NCBI GenBank assembly: GCA_017881345.1
Contig: JADGQZ010000279.1
Location: forward strand, 1 to 37,343
Source: Myxococcaceae bacterium
GTDB lineage: Bacteria; Myxococcota; Myxococcia; Myxococcales; Myxococcaceae
DNA: 37,343 nucleotides
Direction of reading: 5' to 3'
Both the position numbers and the translations under genes were made by a program. The notes under the pieces are model-generated. The model made no database searches and was not told where the DNA came from. It worked only from the letters and a program-made list of their open reading frames with translations. Shown here piece after piece: positions 21,516 through 29,661 of the stretch (position 1 is the first letter of the stretch; each line of letters starts with the position of its first letter).

Positions 21516-24260
21516 ATGGCTCCTCCCTCCCTCCCGCCCGCGGCCGAGGCGCTCTTCCGCGCGCACCAGGACAAGAGCACCGGCTGGCTCACGCTCCTCT
21601 GCGGCGGCCGCGAGGCGAAGCTCTACGTCCAGTTCGGGGATCTGGTCGGAGCGCGACTCGGCTTCGGCCACCAGACCGACGCGCAGGCGCTGCTCGCCGC
21701 CGGGGCGCTGGTCCCGCCGGTGCTGGACACGCTGTGGTCGCGGGGACAGCTGGCCGATCCGGCCCGGGTCCACGAGGCGGCGGGTGTGGACCCCACCTCG
21801 GCCTCCGAGCTGCGCGCGCTCGCCTCGGTGCGGCGCGTGGCGCTCCTGGCCGAGGAGGCCAGCTTCATGCCGGCGCTGGTGGAGGTCACCTTCCCCCGCG
21901 TGCGCGGCGTCCGTGCGGTGCGGGCCGCGTTCGAGGCGCTCCCCCCGGTCCCCGGGACGGCGTGGGTCCGCTGCCGCGATCTGTCCGCCGCCGAGCCCTT
22001 CCTCGGCAGCGCCGACGAGCGGACCTTCCTCGCCTCTCTGAGCGAGTTCCGCACCGCCGAGACGCTCTCGCCCGCCGAGTCGGCGCTGCTCCGCGCCCTG
22101 GAGCACGCGGGCCTGGTGGAGATCCTCGCGCCCGAGGAGTGGCAGGCGCGCTCCGGGGCCGAGCGGGCCGAGGCCGCCCGCCGCGCCGAGGAGGACTCCC
22201 GCCGGGAGGCCGCGAGGGTCGCCCTCGAGGCAGCCCGGGCCGCCGAGGAGCGCCGCCAGGCCGAGATGCGCGAACGGGCCGACGCTGGGCGCCGGGCGCT
22301 CGAGGCCGCCATGGCGGCGGAGGCTGCGTGGCGGCGGGCCCGCGAGGGCAACGGAGAGTCGGGTGTCCCCGGGGGTCACGGAACCGAGCGCGAGTTCCCG
22401 GCCGCGCCGCATCGCGTCCACACCACCGAGGTCGAGTTCCACGCGCTCTCCGAGGACATGCCTCCACTGGAGCCGCCGGTCGCCGCCGCGCCGGTGCTCG
22501 AGGGCGACGAGCCGATGGTCCCGGTGCTGACCCGCTCCACGCTCCCGCCGTTCGAGGCGCCGGTGCCGGGCACCGATCCGATGGGGTTGTCGCCCTCCGC
22601 CGAGAGCCTGGGCGACGAGGACACCCTGGTGCGCGCCATGGAGCAGGCGCGCAGCCACACCGACCCGTACGCCCCGATGCCCCCGCCGCCTGTCGAGGGC
22701 CGGTCCGTCCCGCCGCCCCCCGCGCGGTCCGGGACCGACCCGTACGCCCAGGGGCTGGAGGTCGAGCCCGGCCAGACGGACCCGTACGCACAGGCCCTGC
22801 CGCGCTCCGACGAGTCGCAGGCCTCCGACGAGCTGCCCACGCCGCCGGCGCAGCCGTTCGTCTTCCCGGCGGCAGCGACGCCCACCCCACCGCGGGGCAC
22901 CACCGAGGCTCGCACTCCTCCGGGCGGCATCGTCGTCGAGCCCGAGGAGCTGGTGCTCGAGCCCGAGGCGCTCCTGCTCTCCGAGGCGGACTCCGTCCCC
23001 ACGCCCGCCACGGGGACGCTGGTGGAGGACATGAGCGAGGCGCTCCGTCGCGCCGGCCTCGAGGCATCGCCCGAGCTGTGGCAGAGCCCGAGCACCGAGG
23101 CGGTGGGCAGCAAGCACGCCGAGCGGAGCCCGCTGCGGCTGGGACCCGAGTCGGCGGAGGCGGACGCCGACCTCTGGAAGCTGGTGAACCCCGAGCCGAC
23201 CGGGCAGCCCGGATCGTTCGAGGCCGCCCTCCGTCAGGTCGACGGACAGCTCGAGACGCTCGCCGGGCTCCGCGGCGCCCCCGTCGATCTCGAGAACCCG
23301 GGCACCGTTCCCATGGCCACCAGCGACCTGGACGCCCTGGTGAAGGCCTCGTTCGAGTCCGGGGAGTGGACGCTCGGCACCGGCAACGCCGAGAACAGCG
23401 GACGCATCGCGCTCGCCGCGCTGAGCGGCACGCCGGTTCCCGGGCCGCTGCCGCCCTCGGGGGAGCCGCCCGCCCTCTCCGCCGAGCGCCGCCAGGAGCT
23501 TCTCCGGCAGGCCCGCGCCACCGCGGAGCGCGAGCCGGTCAGCAGCATCCCCACGCCGCCGCCGCGCTCGCTGGAGGACGCCGAGCTGGCCGAGTCCATC
23601 GAGGCCCGCCACGCCTCCCTCACCCGCGACCCGGACCGGTTCGTGGTGCTCGGGCTGTCACCGGGCGCAGGGCGCGACGACGTGAAGCGAGCGTTCATCG
23701 AGCTGGCCAAGGTGTTCCATCCGGACCGGCTCCCGCGCTCGCTCGCGCTGCTCCGTCCGAAGGCAGCGCGGGTCTTCGACGCCATCCGCGAGGCCCAGGA
23801 GTTCTTGCTCGACGACGTCCGCCGGAACGAGCACGCCCGGGCCCGCGCCGGCAGCGAGCCGGCCCCCGCTCTCGACCCGGGCGCGGCGTCCGAGGCGCTG
23901 GTGGCGGGCGAGATGGCGATGCGCCGCCGCGACTACCCGCAGGCCGAGGCATTCTTCCGCCAGGCCCACGAGGCCGACCCGCGGCCGGCCACGCTCGCCG
24001 CCGAGGCCTGGGCCATCTACATGGACCCCTCGCGCCGCAGCGACGCCCCGCGCGCCCGGGCGATGATGGTGGAGGCGCTCAAGGCCGACCCGGACTGTGA
24101 CCGCGCCCACTACCAGCTCGGGGTGATCGCGCGGGTGGAGGGCGACATCGAGCGCGCCGAGAGGCACTTCCGCGAGGCGGTGCGCAGCAACCCCCGTCAC
24201 CTCGAGGCAGCGCAGGAGCTCCGGCTGCTCGAGATGCGGCGGCGCCCGAAGAAGCGGTGA
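21516..24260 (+). CDS. DnaJ/TPR protein with DUF4388-like N-domain and low-complexity linker
   Basis: 914 aa. Residues about 1-75 (STGWLTLLCGGREAKLYVQFGDLVGARLG) resemble a degenerate DUF4388/PATAN fold. Residues about 215-285 are an Ala/Glu/Arg-rich coiled coil. A long acidic, Pro-rich linker follows with three TDPYA repeats. The C-terminal J domain (about 705-780) has KVFHPDRLP with the HPD tripeptide at 735-737, then two to three TPR units (800-910). It is cytoplasmic. The J domain predicts recruitment of a DnaK-type chaperone; the rest suggests a large assembly or polarity adaptor. The 704-aa opposite-strand ORF is a shadow. Confidence 0.85.
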   Translation: MAPPSLPPAAEALFRAHQDKSTGWLTLLCGGREAKLYVQFGDLVGARLGFGHQTDAQALLAAGALVPPVLDTLWSRGQLADPARVHEAAGVDPTSASELRALASVRRVALLAEEASFMPALVEVTFPRVRGVRAVRAAFEALPPVPGTAWVRCRDLSAAEPFLGSADERTFLASLSEFRTAETLSPAESALLRALEHAGLVEILAPEEWQARSGAERAEAARRAEEDSRREAARVALEAARAAEERRQAEMRERADAGRRALEAAMAAEAAWRRAREGNGESGVPGGHGTEREFPAAPHRVHTTEVEFHALSEDMPPLEPPVAAAPVLEGDEPMVPVLTRSTLPPFEAPVPGTDPMGLSPSAESLGDEDTLVRAMEQARSHTDPYAPMPPPPVEGRSVPPPPARSGTDPYAQGLEVEPGQTDPYAQALPRSDESQASDELPTPPAQPFVFPAAATPTPPRGTTEARTPPGGIVVEPEELVLEPEALLLSEADSVPTPATGTLVEDMSEALRRAGLEASPELWQSPSTEAVGSKHAERSPLRLGPESAEADADLWKLVNPEPTGQPGSFEAALRQVDGQLETLAGLRGAPVDLENPGTVPMATSDLDALVKASFESGEWTLGTGNAENSGRIALAALSGTPVPGPLPPSGEPPALSAERRQELLRQARATAEREPVSSIPTPPPRSLEDAELAESIEARHASLTRDPDRFVVLGLSPGAGRDDVKRAFIELAKVFHPDRLPRSLALLRPKAARVFDAIREAQEFLLDDVRRNEHARARAGSEPAPALDPGAASEALVAGEMAMRRRDYPQAEAFFRQAHEADPRPATLAAEAWAIYMDPSRRSDAPRARAMMVEALKADPDCDRAHYQLGVIARVEGDIERAERHFREAVRSNPRHLEAAQELRLLEMRRRPKKR
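22659..22790 (+). repeat. Three TDPYA peptide repeats in DnaJ/TPR protein linker
   Basis: The linker encodes TDPYA three times (codons at 22659-22673, 22734-22748 and 22776-22790), spaced 25 and 14 codons apart in Pro/Glu-rich sequence. The nucleotide core gacccgtacgc is kept exactly in all three. They look like short linear motifs for a binding partner. Confidence 0.7.
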
Positions 24261-24262
24261 GG

Positions 24263-24604
24263 TCAGGGCGCGTCGCGCACGAACGCCTCGAGCGCGGCCC
24301 GGTCATCCTTGGCCAGCCGGGCGAACTCGATGCCCATGCCGGCAGGCTGCTCCGGGCCCGGGAAGCGACGGACCCAGGCCACCCGGGCGTGGGCCTGCAC
24401 CGGGGCGGGCCGTCCGGCGATCTGGAACTCGAGCGAGAGGCTCTCCCCGGGCTCGAGCAGCAGGTCCGACACCAGGAACGCGCCGCCGGCCGAGAGGTCG
24501 GCGCCGGAGAGCTGCAGCGCACCCATCCCGTCGGTTCCCCCGGCGCGAAACTCCACCGAGAGGGTCCGCCGGATGTGTCGGCGCTTCTCCTCGCTCGTCA
24601 GCAC
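24263..24604 (-). CDS. PilZ domain protein
   Basis: 113 aa from the GTG at 24604, the true content at the end of a 1455-aa shadow ORF. It reads VLTSEEKRRHIRRTLSVEFRAGG, then LSGADLSAGGAFLVSDLLLEPGESLSLEFQI and VQAHARVAWVRR, ending GMGIEFARLAKDDRAALEAFV. This is the PilZ pattern, with an RRxxR-like arginine cluster and D/NxSxGG (ADLSAGG), the c-di-GMP-binding residues. It is a single-domain cytoplasmic receptor. It lies convergent with the DnaJ/TPR gene (2-nt gap) and divergent from the response regulator. Confidence 0.88.
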   Translation of the reverse strand: MLTSEEKRRHIRRTLSVEFRAGGTDGMGALQLSGADLSAGGAFLVSDLLLEPGESLSLEFQIAGRPAPVQAHARVAWVRRFPGPEQPAGMGIEFARLAKDDRAALEAFVRDAP

Positions 24605-24640
24605 GGGAGGGAGGCTACCTGATAGCCTCTCGTCGCACCC
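24605..24640. promoter_or_regulatory. Palindromic bidirectional promoter, PilZ / response regulator
   Basis: Perfect palindrome AGGCTA-cctga-TAGCCT (24612-24628) in a 36-nt gap. Each arm read outward is TAGCCT, a -10-like hexamer. The minus copy ends 7 nt before the PilZ GTG, predicting a leaderless mRNA; the plus copy ends 12 nt before the response-regulator ATG. Neither gene has a good Shine-Dalgarno. It could also be a dimeric repressor site. Confidence 0.5.
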
Positions 24641-27019
24641 ATGGCCAAGCAGCATCTCCTGCTCGTGGATGGAGACCCGAAGAGTCTCCGGGTGATGGAG
24701 GTCAGCCTCAAGAAGGCCGGCTTCTCCGTGACCACCGCGGCCGATGGAAAAGACGCGCTCCAGAAGATCCAGATCAGCCTGCCGGATCTGGTGCTCTCGG
24801 ACACCCGCCTCTCGGAGCTGGATGGCTTCGAGCTCTGCCGGCGGCTCAAGGACGACGAGCGGCTGAAGCACATCCCCTTCGTCTTCCTGACCAGTCAGAA
24901 AGCCGTGGAATTCAAGGTCCGCGGGCTCGAGATGGGCGGCGAGGACTACCTGACGAAACCCATCTACATCAAGGAGATCGTCACCCGCGCCCGGATGATC
25001 CTCCAGAAGGCGGAGAAGGAGCGGTTCGAGCGTCGCGAGACGCGGGGCGGCTTCACCGGGAGCCTGAGCGACCTGGGCGTCGTCGACCTGGTGCAGACCT
25101 TCGAGGTGGGCCGGAAGACCGGCAGCATCCGGCTCGATGGCGAGCGCTCCGGCACCATCTACTTCCGTGACGGCCGGGTCATCGACGCCGAGCTGGGGCG
25201 GCTCGCCGGCGAGAACGCGTTCTACCGGATGCTCAACACCTTCGAGGGGAACTTCGAGGTCCAGTTCGTGCCGGTGGAGCGCGCCGAGCGCATCGAGGTC
25301 TCCACCCAGGGGCTCCTCCTCGAGGGGATGCGCCGGCTCGACGAGTGGGGCCGGATGCTGGAGCAGCTGCCACCGCTGGAGACGGTGTTCGAGATCGACT
25401 ACCGGCAGCTCGCGGACCGGCTGAGCGAGATCCCCGACGAGGTGAACGGCCTGCTCCGCCTCTTCGACGCCCGGCGAACGCTGGCGCGGGTGGTCGACGA
25501 CTCGGACTTCGAGGACCTCGCGGCGCTGGGCATCATCAGCAAGCTCTACTTCGAGGGTCTGGTCCGGGAAGCCGGCGGAACGCCGCCGTTCGGCGCGCGC
25601 GAGTCCCGGACCCTGGGAGCCTGGCTGGATGGACGGCCGCCGACGCCGGTGTGGTCCGGACCGGTCGCAGTGCAGCCCGACCCGGCGGCCCACACACCGC
25701 CTCCGGGAGCCGTGCCAACGGTGGCGCCTCTGTCGGCCGACGAGACGCTTGCCCGTTCCGCGACCGCGACCGTCGAGGGTGCGACCGTCGCTCCGCAGGC
25801 CTTCGTCGCGAACGGCACGGCCGTCGAGCCGGGCGAAGCCCAGACGGATGGCGTCCCCGGACCGGACGAGCCGTCGCCGCTCGAGGGAATGGACGCGCTC
25901 GAGCTCGCCCCGCTCCCGGCGGCCATCGCTGCGGAGGTGGCCAGCGCCGAGCCCGAGATGCACGCGCTGCTCACCGTGCCGCCCCCGCATGAGACCGGGG
26001 TGGCGCTGCGGCCCGGTCCGGCACCGGGCTCGGCGGACGTGCTCCTCTTCCCCCCGCGCGCCGATGCCGTCCCGGCGCGGCTCCCCGGGTCCGCGTTCCT
26101 CGTCGCGCCGCCTCCGGCCGCGCGCGCGGTCGAGCAGGCCCAGGCCAAGTCGTTGACCGACTGGGGACATCCTTCGGCCTCTCCCGCGGTCCTGCCGGCC
26201 GAGGCACCGGCGGCGCCCGCGATGCGCGAGCCCCTCTTCGGCGGCGCGGCCAAGGACGGACCGCTTCCCCCTCCGGCGGCGGACGCCTTCGCCGACGCTC
26301 CGACGCTCTTCCCGCATGAGCTCCGACCCCGGAGCGGCGGGCGGTGGCTCCTCGCCACAGTGGGGCTCGCCGCGGTGGCCGGCGCGGCGGTGTGGCTCGT
26401 GCGTGACCGGAGCGAGGAGCCTGCGCCCGCGCCAGCGCCTGCCGTCGTGTCGGAGCGCCCGGCTCCGCCCGCCCCCGTCCCCCAGGAGCCCCCGGCTGTC
26501 GCTACGGCTGCGACCTCGACCCCCGCGGCCGACCCGTCGCCGGCGTCGCTCCCTTCGCCGGCGCTCGCCGGGTCTCCACAGCAGGACGCGCCGCAGGCGC
26601 TCGAGGATCCGGGCGACGCGGACTACCGCGCGGCGCTGCACGCGGCCCGCGAGGCCAATGCGGCGGCGAAGTGGGAGGTCGAGGCGGAGGAGTACCGCCG
26701 CGCCCTGGTGGTGCGTCCGGCCTCGCTCGAGGCGAAGGAGGGTCTCGGGGCCGCCATCGTCAAGAGCTCGGGCAAGGCCGGGAGCTACCTCGAGGCGGAG
26801 CGGCTGCTCGCCGACGTCGTCACCGCCGACCGGAGCCGCGCCCGCGCCTGGCTGGTGCTCGGGATGGCCCGCCAGCTCGGGGCACGGCCGGCGCCAGCCA
26901 TCGAGGCCTACAAGCGCTACCTCGAGCTGACGCCCGAGAGTCCGTACGCGTCCGACGTGCGCGCCGTCGTCCGCGAGCTGGACCGGCCAGGCGTGGCGCA
27001 ACGGCGCCCCGGACGATAG
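24641..27019 (+). CDS. Response regulator-DUF4388-TPR protein with one membrane segment
   Basis: 792 aa. The receiver domain (1-120) has the acidic pocket Asp10/Asp12, phosphoacceptor Asp54 in [18 protein letters not shown] and the lysine in YLTKP. DUF4388/PATAN (about 133-215, [29 protein letters not shown]...GRVIDAELG) follows, a module common in delta-proteobacterial signalling. A Pro/Ala-rich stretch (300-560), one predicted membrane helix (about 566-586, [20 protein letters not shown]), another Pro/Ala linker and TPR-like helices (660-785) complete it. The regulator has no DNA-binding domain, so it should act by protein contacts at the membrane. No histidine kinase is adjacent. Confidence 0.86.
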   Translation: MAKQHLLLVDGDPKSLRVMEVSLKKAGFSVTTAADGKDALQKIQISLPDLVLSDTRLSELDGFELCRRLKDDERLKHIPFVFLTSQKAVEFKVRGLEMGGEDYLTKPIYIKEIVTRARMILQKAEKERFERRETRGGFTGSLSDLGVVDLVQTFEVGRKTGSIRLDGERSGTIYFRDGRVIDAELGRLAGENAFYRMLNTFEGNFEVQFVPVERAERIEVSTQGLLLEGMRRLDEWGRMLEQLPPLETVFEIDYRQLADRLSEIPDEVNGLLRLFDARRTLARVVDDSDFEDLAALGIISKLYFEGLVREAGGTPPFGARESRTLGAWLDGRPPTPVWSGPVAVQPDPAAHTPPPGAVPTVAPLSADETLARSATATVEGATVAPQAFVANGTAVEPGEAQTDGVPGPDEPSPLEGMDALELAPLPAAIAAEVASAEPEMHALLTVPPPHETGVALRPGPAPGSADVLLFPPRADAVPARLPGSAFLVAPPPAARAVEQAQAKSLTDWGHPSASPAVLPAEAPAAPAMREPLFGGAAKDGPLPPPAADAFADAPTLFPHELRPRSGGRWLLATVGLAAVAGAAVWLVRDRSEEPAPAPAPAVVSERPAPPAPVPQEPPAVATAATSTPAADPSPASLPSPALAGSPQQDAPQALEDPGDADYRAALHAAREANAAAKWEVEAEEYRRALVVRPASLEAKEGLGAAIVKSSGKAGSYLEAERLLADVVTADRSRARAWLVLGMARQLGARPAPAIEAYKRYLELTPESPYASDVRAVVRELDRPGVAQRRPGR

Positions 27020-27034
27020 AGCCCACCTTCGGCG

Positions 27035-28030
27035 ATGCGCGTCCTGGGCCTCGAGACCTCGTGCGACGAGACGGCGGCTGCCGTGGTGGAGGACGGCCGC
27101 CGCGCGCTCTCCGACGTCGTCTCGACCCAGGTGGACATCCACCGCCGGTGGGGAGGGGTCGTCCCCGAGCTGGCGAGCAGGAACCACGTCGTGCAGGTGC
27201 TCCCGGTGGTGGACGAGGCGCTGCGCCGGGCCGGGTGCAGCCTCCAGGACCTGGACCTCATCGCGGTCACCCGTGGGCCCGGGCTGGTCGGGGCGCTGCT
27301 GGTGGGCGTGCAGCTCGGCAAGTCGCTCTCGGTGGCGACCGGGATCCCGCTCGTGGGGGTGAACCACCTCGAGGGCCACCTCCTGGCCGCGCGTCTCCTC
27401 CCCACGCCGCCGGACCCGCCGTTCCTCGCCCTGGTCGTCTCGGGCGGACACACCAGCCTCTACGCGGTGAAGGACTTCGGCCAGTACACCAGGGTGGGCA
27501 GCACCCGGGACGACGCCGCAGGCGAGGCGTACGACAAGGTGGCCCGTCTGCTCGGCCTGCCGTACCCGGGTGGGCTCCCCATCGACCGGCTCGCCCAGGG
27601 CGGCGACCCGCGCGCCATCCGGTTCCCGCGCGCGCTGAACCTGCCCGGCGTCTTCGACTGGAGCTTCAGCGGACTCAAGACCGCGGTCCGGAACCACGTG
27701 CGCGCCCATGGCGTTCCCGAGGGACAGGCGCTCGCGGACCTCTGCGCCTCGTTCCAGGAGGCGGTGGCCGACTCGCTCTCGCGCAAGCTGGTCGCCGCGG
27801 CGCGCGCGCTCGGGCAGACCGACGTCGTGCTCTGTGGCGGGGTGGCGGCCAACTCGCGGCTCCGGGCGCTCACCCTGGAGCGCGCCGCCGACCGCGACAT
27901 CCGGGTGCACCTGCCGCCGCCGGCCCTCTGCACCGACAACGGCGCGATGATCGCCGTCGCCGGCACCGAGGCCTGGCGGCGGGGCGCGCGCGACACGAAC
28001 CCCGTGGTGGACGCGGGCTGGACGCCCTAG
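27035..28030 (+). CDS. tsaD: tRNA N6-threonylcarbamoyladenosine transferase TsaD
   Basis: 331-aa ASKHA-fold enzyme forming t6A at position 37 of ANN-decoding tRNAs. It begins MRVLGLETSCDETAAAVV. The metal ligands are His111 and His115 in NHLEGHLLAA, with the third ligand in CTDNGAMIA. FLALVVSGGHTSLY, GEAYDKVARLLGLPYPGG and LCGGVAANSRLR are invariant family blocks. It starts 15 nt after the response-regulator stop and is followed 12 nt later by rsmA. Confidence 0.97.
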   Translation: MRVLGLETSCDETAAAVVEDGRRALSDVVSTQVDIHRRWGGVVPELASRNHVVQVLPVVDEALRRAGCSLQDLDLIAVTRGPGLVGALLVGVQLGKSLSVATGIPLVGVNHLEGHLLAARLLPTPPDPPFLALVVSGGHTSLYAVKDFGQYTRVGSTRDDAAGEAYDKVARLLGLPYPGGLPIDRLAQGGDPRAIRFPRALNLPGVFDWSFSGLKTAVRNHVRAHGVPEGQALADLCASFQEAVADSLSRKLVAAARALGQTDVVLCGGVAANSRLRALTLERAADRDIRVHLPPPALCTDNGAMIAVAGTEAWRRGARDTNPVVDAGWTP

Positions 28031-28042
28031 GAGGCCCGGCAG

Positions 28043-28879
28043 GTGGACTCGCCCCGGCGGATGCTGCAGCAGCACGGGCTCCGGCCGAAGCACGCCTGGG
28101 GGCAGAACTTCCTCGACGACCCGGCGGTGCTCGCCGACATCGTGCGGGCAGCCCGGCTGGGCCCGGACTCGGTGGTCGTCGAGCTCGGCGCGGGGCTCGG
28201 CCACCTGACCGCCGCCCTGCTCGAGACCGGGGCGAAGGTCGTGGCGGTGGAGCGCGACCGGGAGATGGTCGCGGTGCTGGAGGGCATGAAGGACCCGCGC
28301 CTCACCGTGCTCGCCGCCAACGCCGCCCGGCTGGACCTCGCGTCGGTGGCCGGGACGCGCCCGCTGACGCTGGTGGGCAACCTCCCGTACCACCTCACCT
28401 CGTCCATCCTCTTCGAGGCGCTGGAGCAACACCGAGATCTGACGGCGTGCGTGTTCACGGTCCAGAAGGAGGTCGCCGAGCGCGTCGCCGCGGGGGAGGG
28501 GACGCGGGCCGGAGGAGTCCTCACGGTGCTGCTCGGGGTGTGGTTCGATGCGTCCATCGTCCGGACGGTGCCGAGGGCCGCCTTCCACCCGCCGCCCAAG
28601 GTGGACTCCGCGGTGCTCCTGCTCGAGCACCGGGCAGTCCCCCGGGCCGACCTGGGCGACGATGCCTTCTTCCGCAAGGTGGTGAAGGCCGGGTTCTCGC
28701 AGCGGCGGAAGACGCTCTCCAACGCGCTCCAGTCCGACCGGGAGCTCGGGGATGCGGGTCGCATCCGGGCGGCGCTGGCCGAGGCAGGCATCGAGGCCAC
28801 GCGCCGGGCCGAGACGCTCTTGGTGGCCGACTTCGCGCGGCTGGCCCGGGCGTTGAGGCAGCCCCCGGGGCGTGGTTGA
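28043..28879 (+). CDS. rsmA: 16S rRNA (adenine1518/1519-N6)-dimethyltransferase RsmA/KsgA
   Basis: 278 aa. The GTG at 28043 has an AGGAGG at 28029-28034 overlapping the tsaD stop, so I prefer it to the ATG at 28061. Signatures are AWGQNFLDD, the SAM loop VVELGAGLGHLTAALL, and the NLPY catalytic motif at 113-116. FTVQKEVAERVAA, AAFHPPPKVDSAVL and FSQRRKTLSNAL also match. It dimethylates the conserved adenines of the 3' helix of 16S rRNA. Its stop overlaps the likely TTG start of the kinase gene. Confidence 0.97.
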   Translation: MDSPRRMLQQHGLRPKHAWGQNFLDDPAVLADIVRAARLGPDSVVVELGAGLGHLTAALLETGAKVVAVERDREMVAVLEGMKDPRLTVLAANAARLDLASVAGTRPLTLVGNLPYHLTSSILFEALEQHRDLTACVFTVQKEVAERVAAGEGTRAGGVLTVLLGVWFDASIVRTVPRAAFHPPPKVDSAVLLLEHRAVPRADLGDDAFFRKVVKAGFSQRRKTLSNALQSDRELGDAGRIRAALAEAGIEATRRAETLLVADFARLARALRQPPGRG

Positions 28880-29532
28880 CTGCCGCCGGCTTGGACCAGC
28901 GCTACATCGCCGTCGAGGGACCGATCGGCGTGGGGAAGTCGAGCCTGGCGCGGCTCCTCGCCGAGCGCCTGGGCGGGCGGCTCGTCCTCGAGGAGGTGGA
29001 GGACAACCCCTTCCTCGCGCGCTTCTACCAGGACCGGAGCGCCTGGGCCTTCCAGACCCAGCTCTTCTTCCTTCTGAGCCGCTGGCAGCAGCAGCAGAAG
29101 CTGCTCCAGACCGACCTCTTCGCCGCAGCGACGGTGAGCGACTACGTCTTCGCCAAGGACCGCATCTTCGCCACCCTGACGCTCCAGCCGGCGGAGCTGG
29201 CGCTGTACGACCGGGTCTACGACGCGCTCGGGCCGCGCGTGCCGCAGCCGGACCTGGTCATCTTCCTCCAGTGCCGGCTGGAGGTGCTGCTCCAGCGCAT
29301 CAAGCGGCGGGGGCGCGAGTACGAGCGGCACTTCGACTCCGACTACCTGGAGTCCCTCGCCCGCGCGTACAACGACTTCTTCTTCCACTACACAGACACG
29401 CCGCTCCTGGTCATCAACACCAGCGACATCGACTTCGTCCACAACGCCGCCGACCTGGACAACCTGGTCTCGGTGGTTCGCAAGATGCGGAAGGGTGTCC
29501 ACCACTACCTGCCCCTGTCCGCCCGAAAGTAG
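28876..29532 (+). CDS. Deoxynucleoside kinase (dGK/dAK type)
   Basis: About 218 aa. The P-loop is IAVEGPIGVGKSSLARLLAE, followed by EEVEDNPFLARFYQDRSAWAFQTQLFFLLSRWQQQ, the KDRIFA (DRS-like) motif, IFLQCRLEVLLQRIKRRGREYER (LID arginines) and DTPLLVINTSDIDFV. These fit the dGK/dCK-type salvage family. No ATG is near the start: TTG at 28876 gives a TTGA overlap with the rsmA stop, and TTG at 28891 (LDQRYIAVEG) is the alternative. The 953-aa track ORF is mostly shadow. The true substrate (dGuo, dAdo or dCyd) cannot be told. Confidence 0.88.
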   Translation: MTAAGLDQRYIAVEGPIGVGKSSLARLLAERLGGRLVLEEVEDNPFLARFYQDRSAWAFQTQLFFLLSRWQQQQKLLQTDLFAAATVSDYVFAKDRIFATLTLQPAELALYDRVYDALGPRVPQPDLVIFLQCRLEVLLQRIKRRGREYERHFDSDYLESLARAYNDFFFHYTDTPLLVINTSDIDFVHNAADLDNLVSVVRKMRKGVHHYLPLSARK

Positions 29533-29564
29533 TTTCCAGTGGCACGGGAGCCGTCCGGTGAGGA

Positions 29565-29661
29565 TAGATTGAGGGTCCCTCGGGTCGCCGAGCCGCAAGG
29601 CCGGTGAACCAGGCACGAGGGAAGGCAGCACCACAACCCGCAGTCAGACGGAGGTGAACCC
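29565..29661 (+). promoter_or_regulatory. Promoter-like element and structured 5' leader of panB
   Basis: A TAGATT -10-like hexamer (29565-29570) places a start near 29577. From that base the RNA folds: outer stem CCCTCG (29577-29582) with CGAGGG (29616-29621); inner stem GGTCGCCG (29583-29590) with CGGTGAACC (29602-29610), with one G-U pair and a bulged A; tip GCC-GCAA-GGC with a GNRA tetraloop. AGGCA (29611-29615) is unpaired. The GGAGGTGA ribosome site is at 29649-29656. I could not match it to a known riboswitch class. It might instead be a terminator for the kinase gene, but no U-run follows. Confidence 0.5.

Noticed and set aside
21498-23612. 704-aa minus-strand ORF opposite the DnaJ/TPR gene
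   Set aside because: No domain pattern; the plus-strand frame has J-domain and TPR motifs and a coherent linker.
24263-28630. 1455-aa minus-strand ORF
   Set aside because: It runs antisense to the response regulator, tsaD and rsmA and is Arg/Gly/His-rich noise typical of GC-rich shadow frames. Only its last 113 codons, a PilZ protein from GTG 24604, are real.
26671-28875. 5' two thirds of the 953-aa plus-strand ORF 26671..29532
   Set aside because: Arg/Pro/Gly-rich out-of-frame reading of the response-regulator, tsaD and rsmA genes; only the part from about 28876 is the deoxynucleoside kinase.
29577-29640. Possible SRP RNA (4.5S) or c-di-GMP/cobalamin riboswitch before panB
   Set aside because: GTGAACCAGG and GGGAAGGCAGC recall SRP RNA and riboswitch fragments, but the conserved SRP tip (CCGGAAGG with AGCAG) and the riboswitch core boxes are absent.
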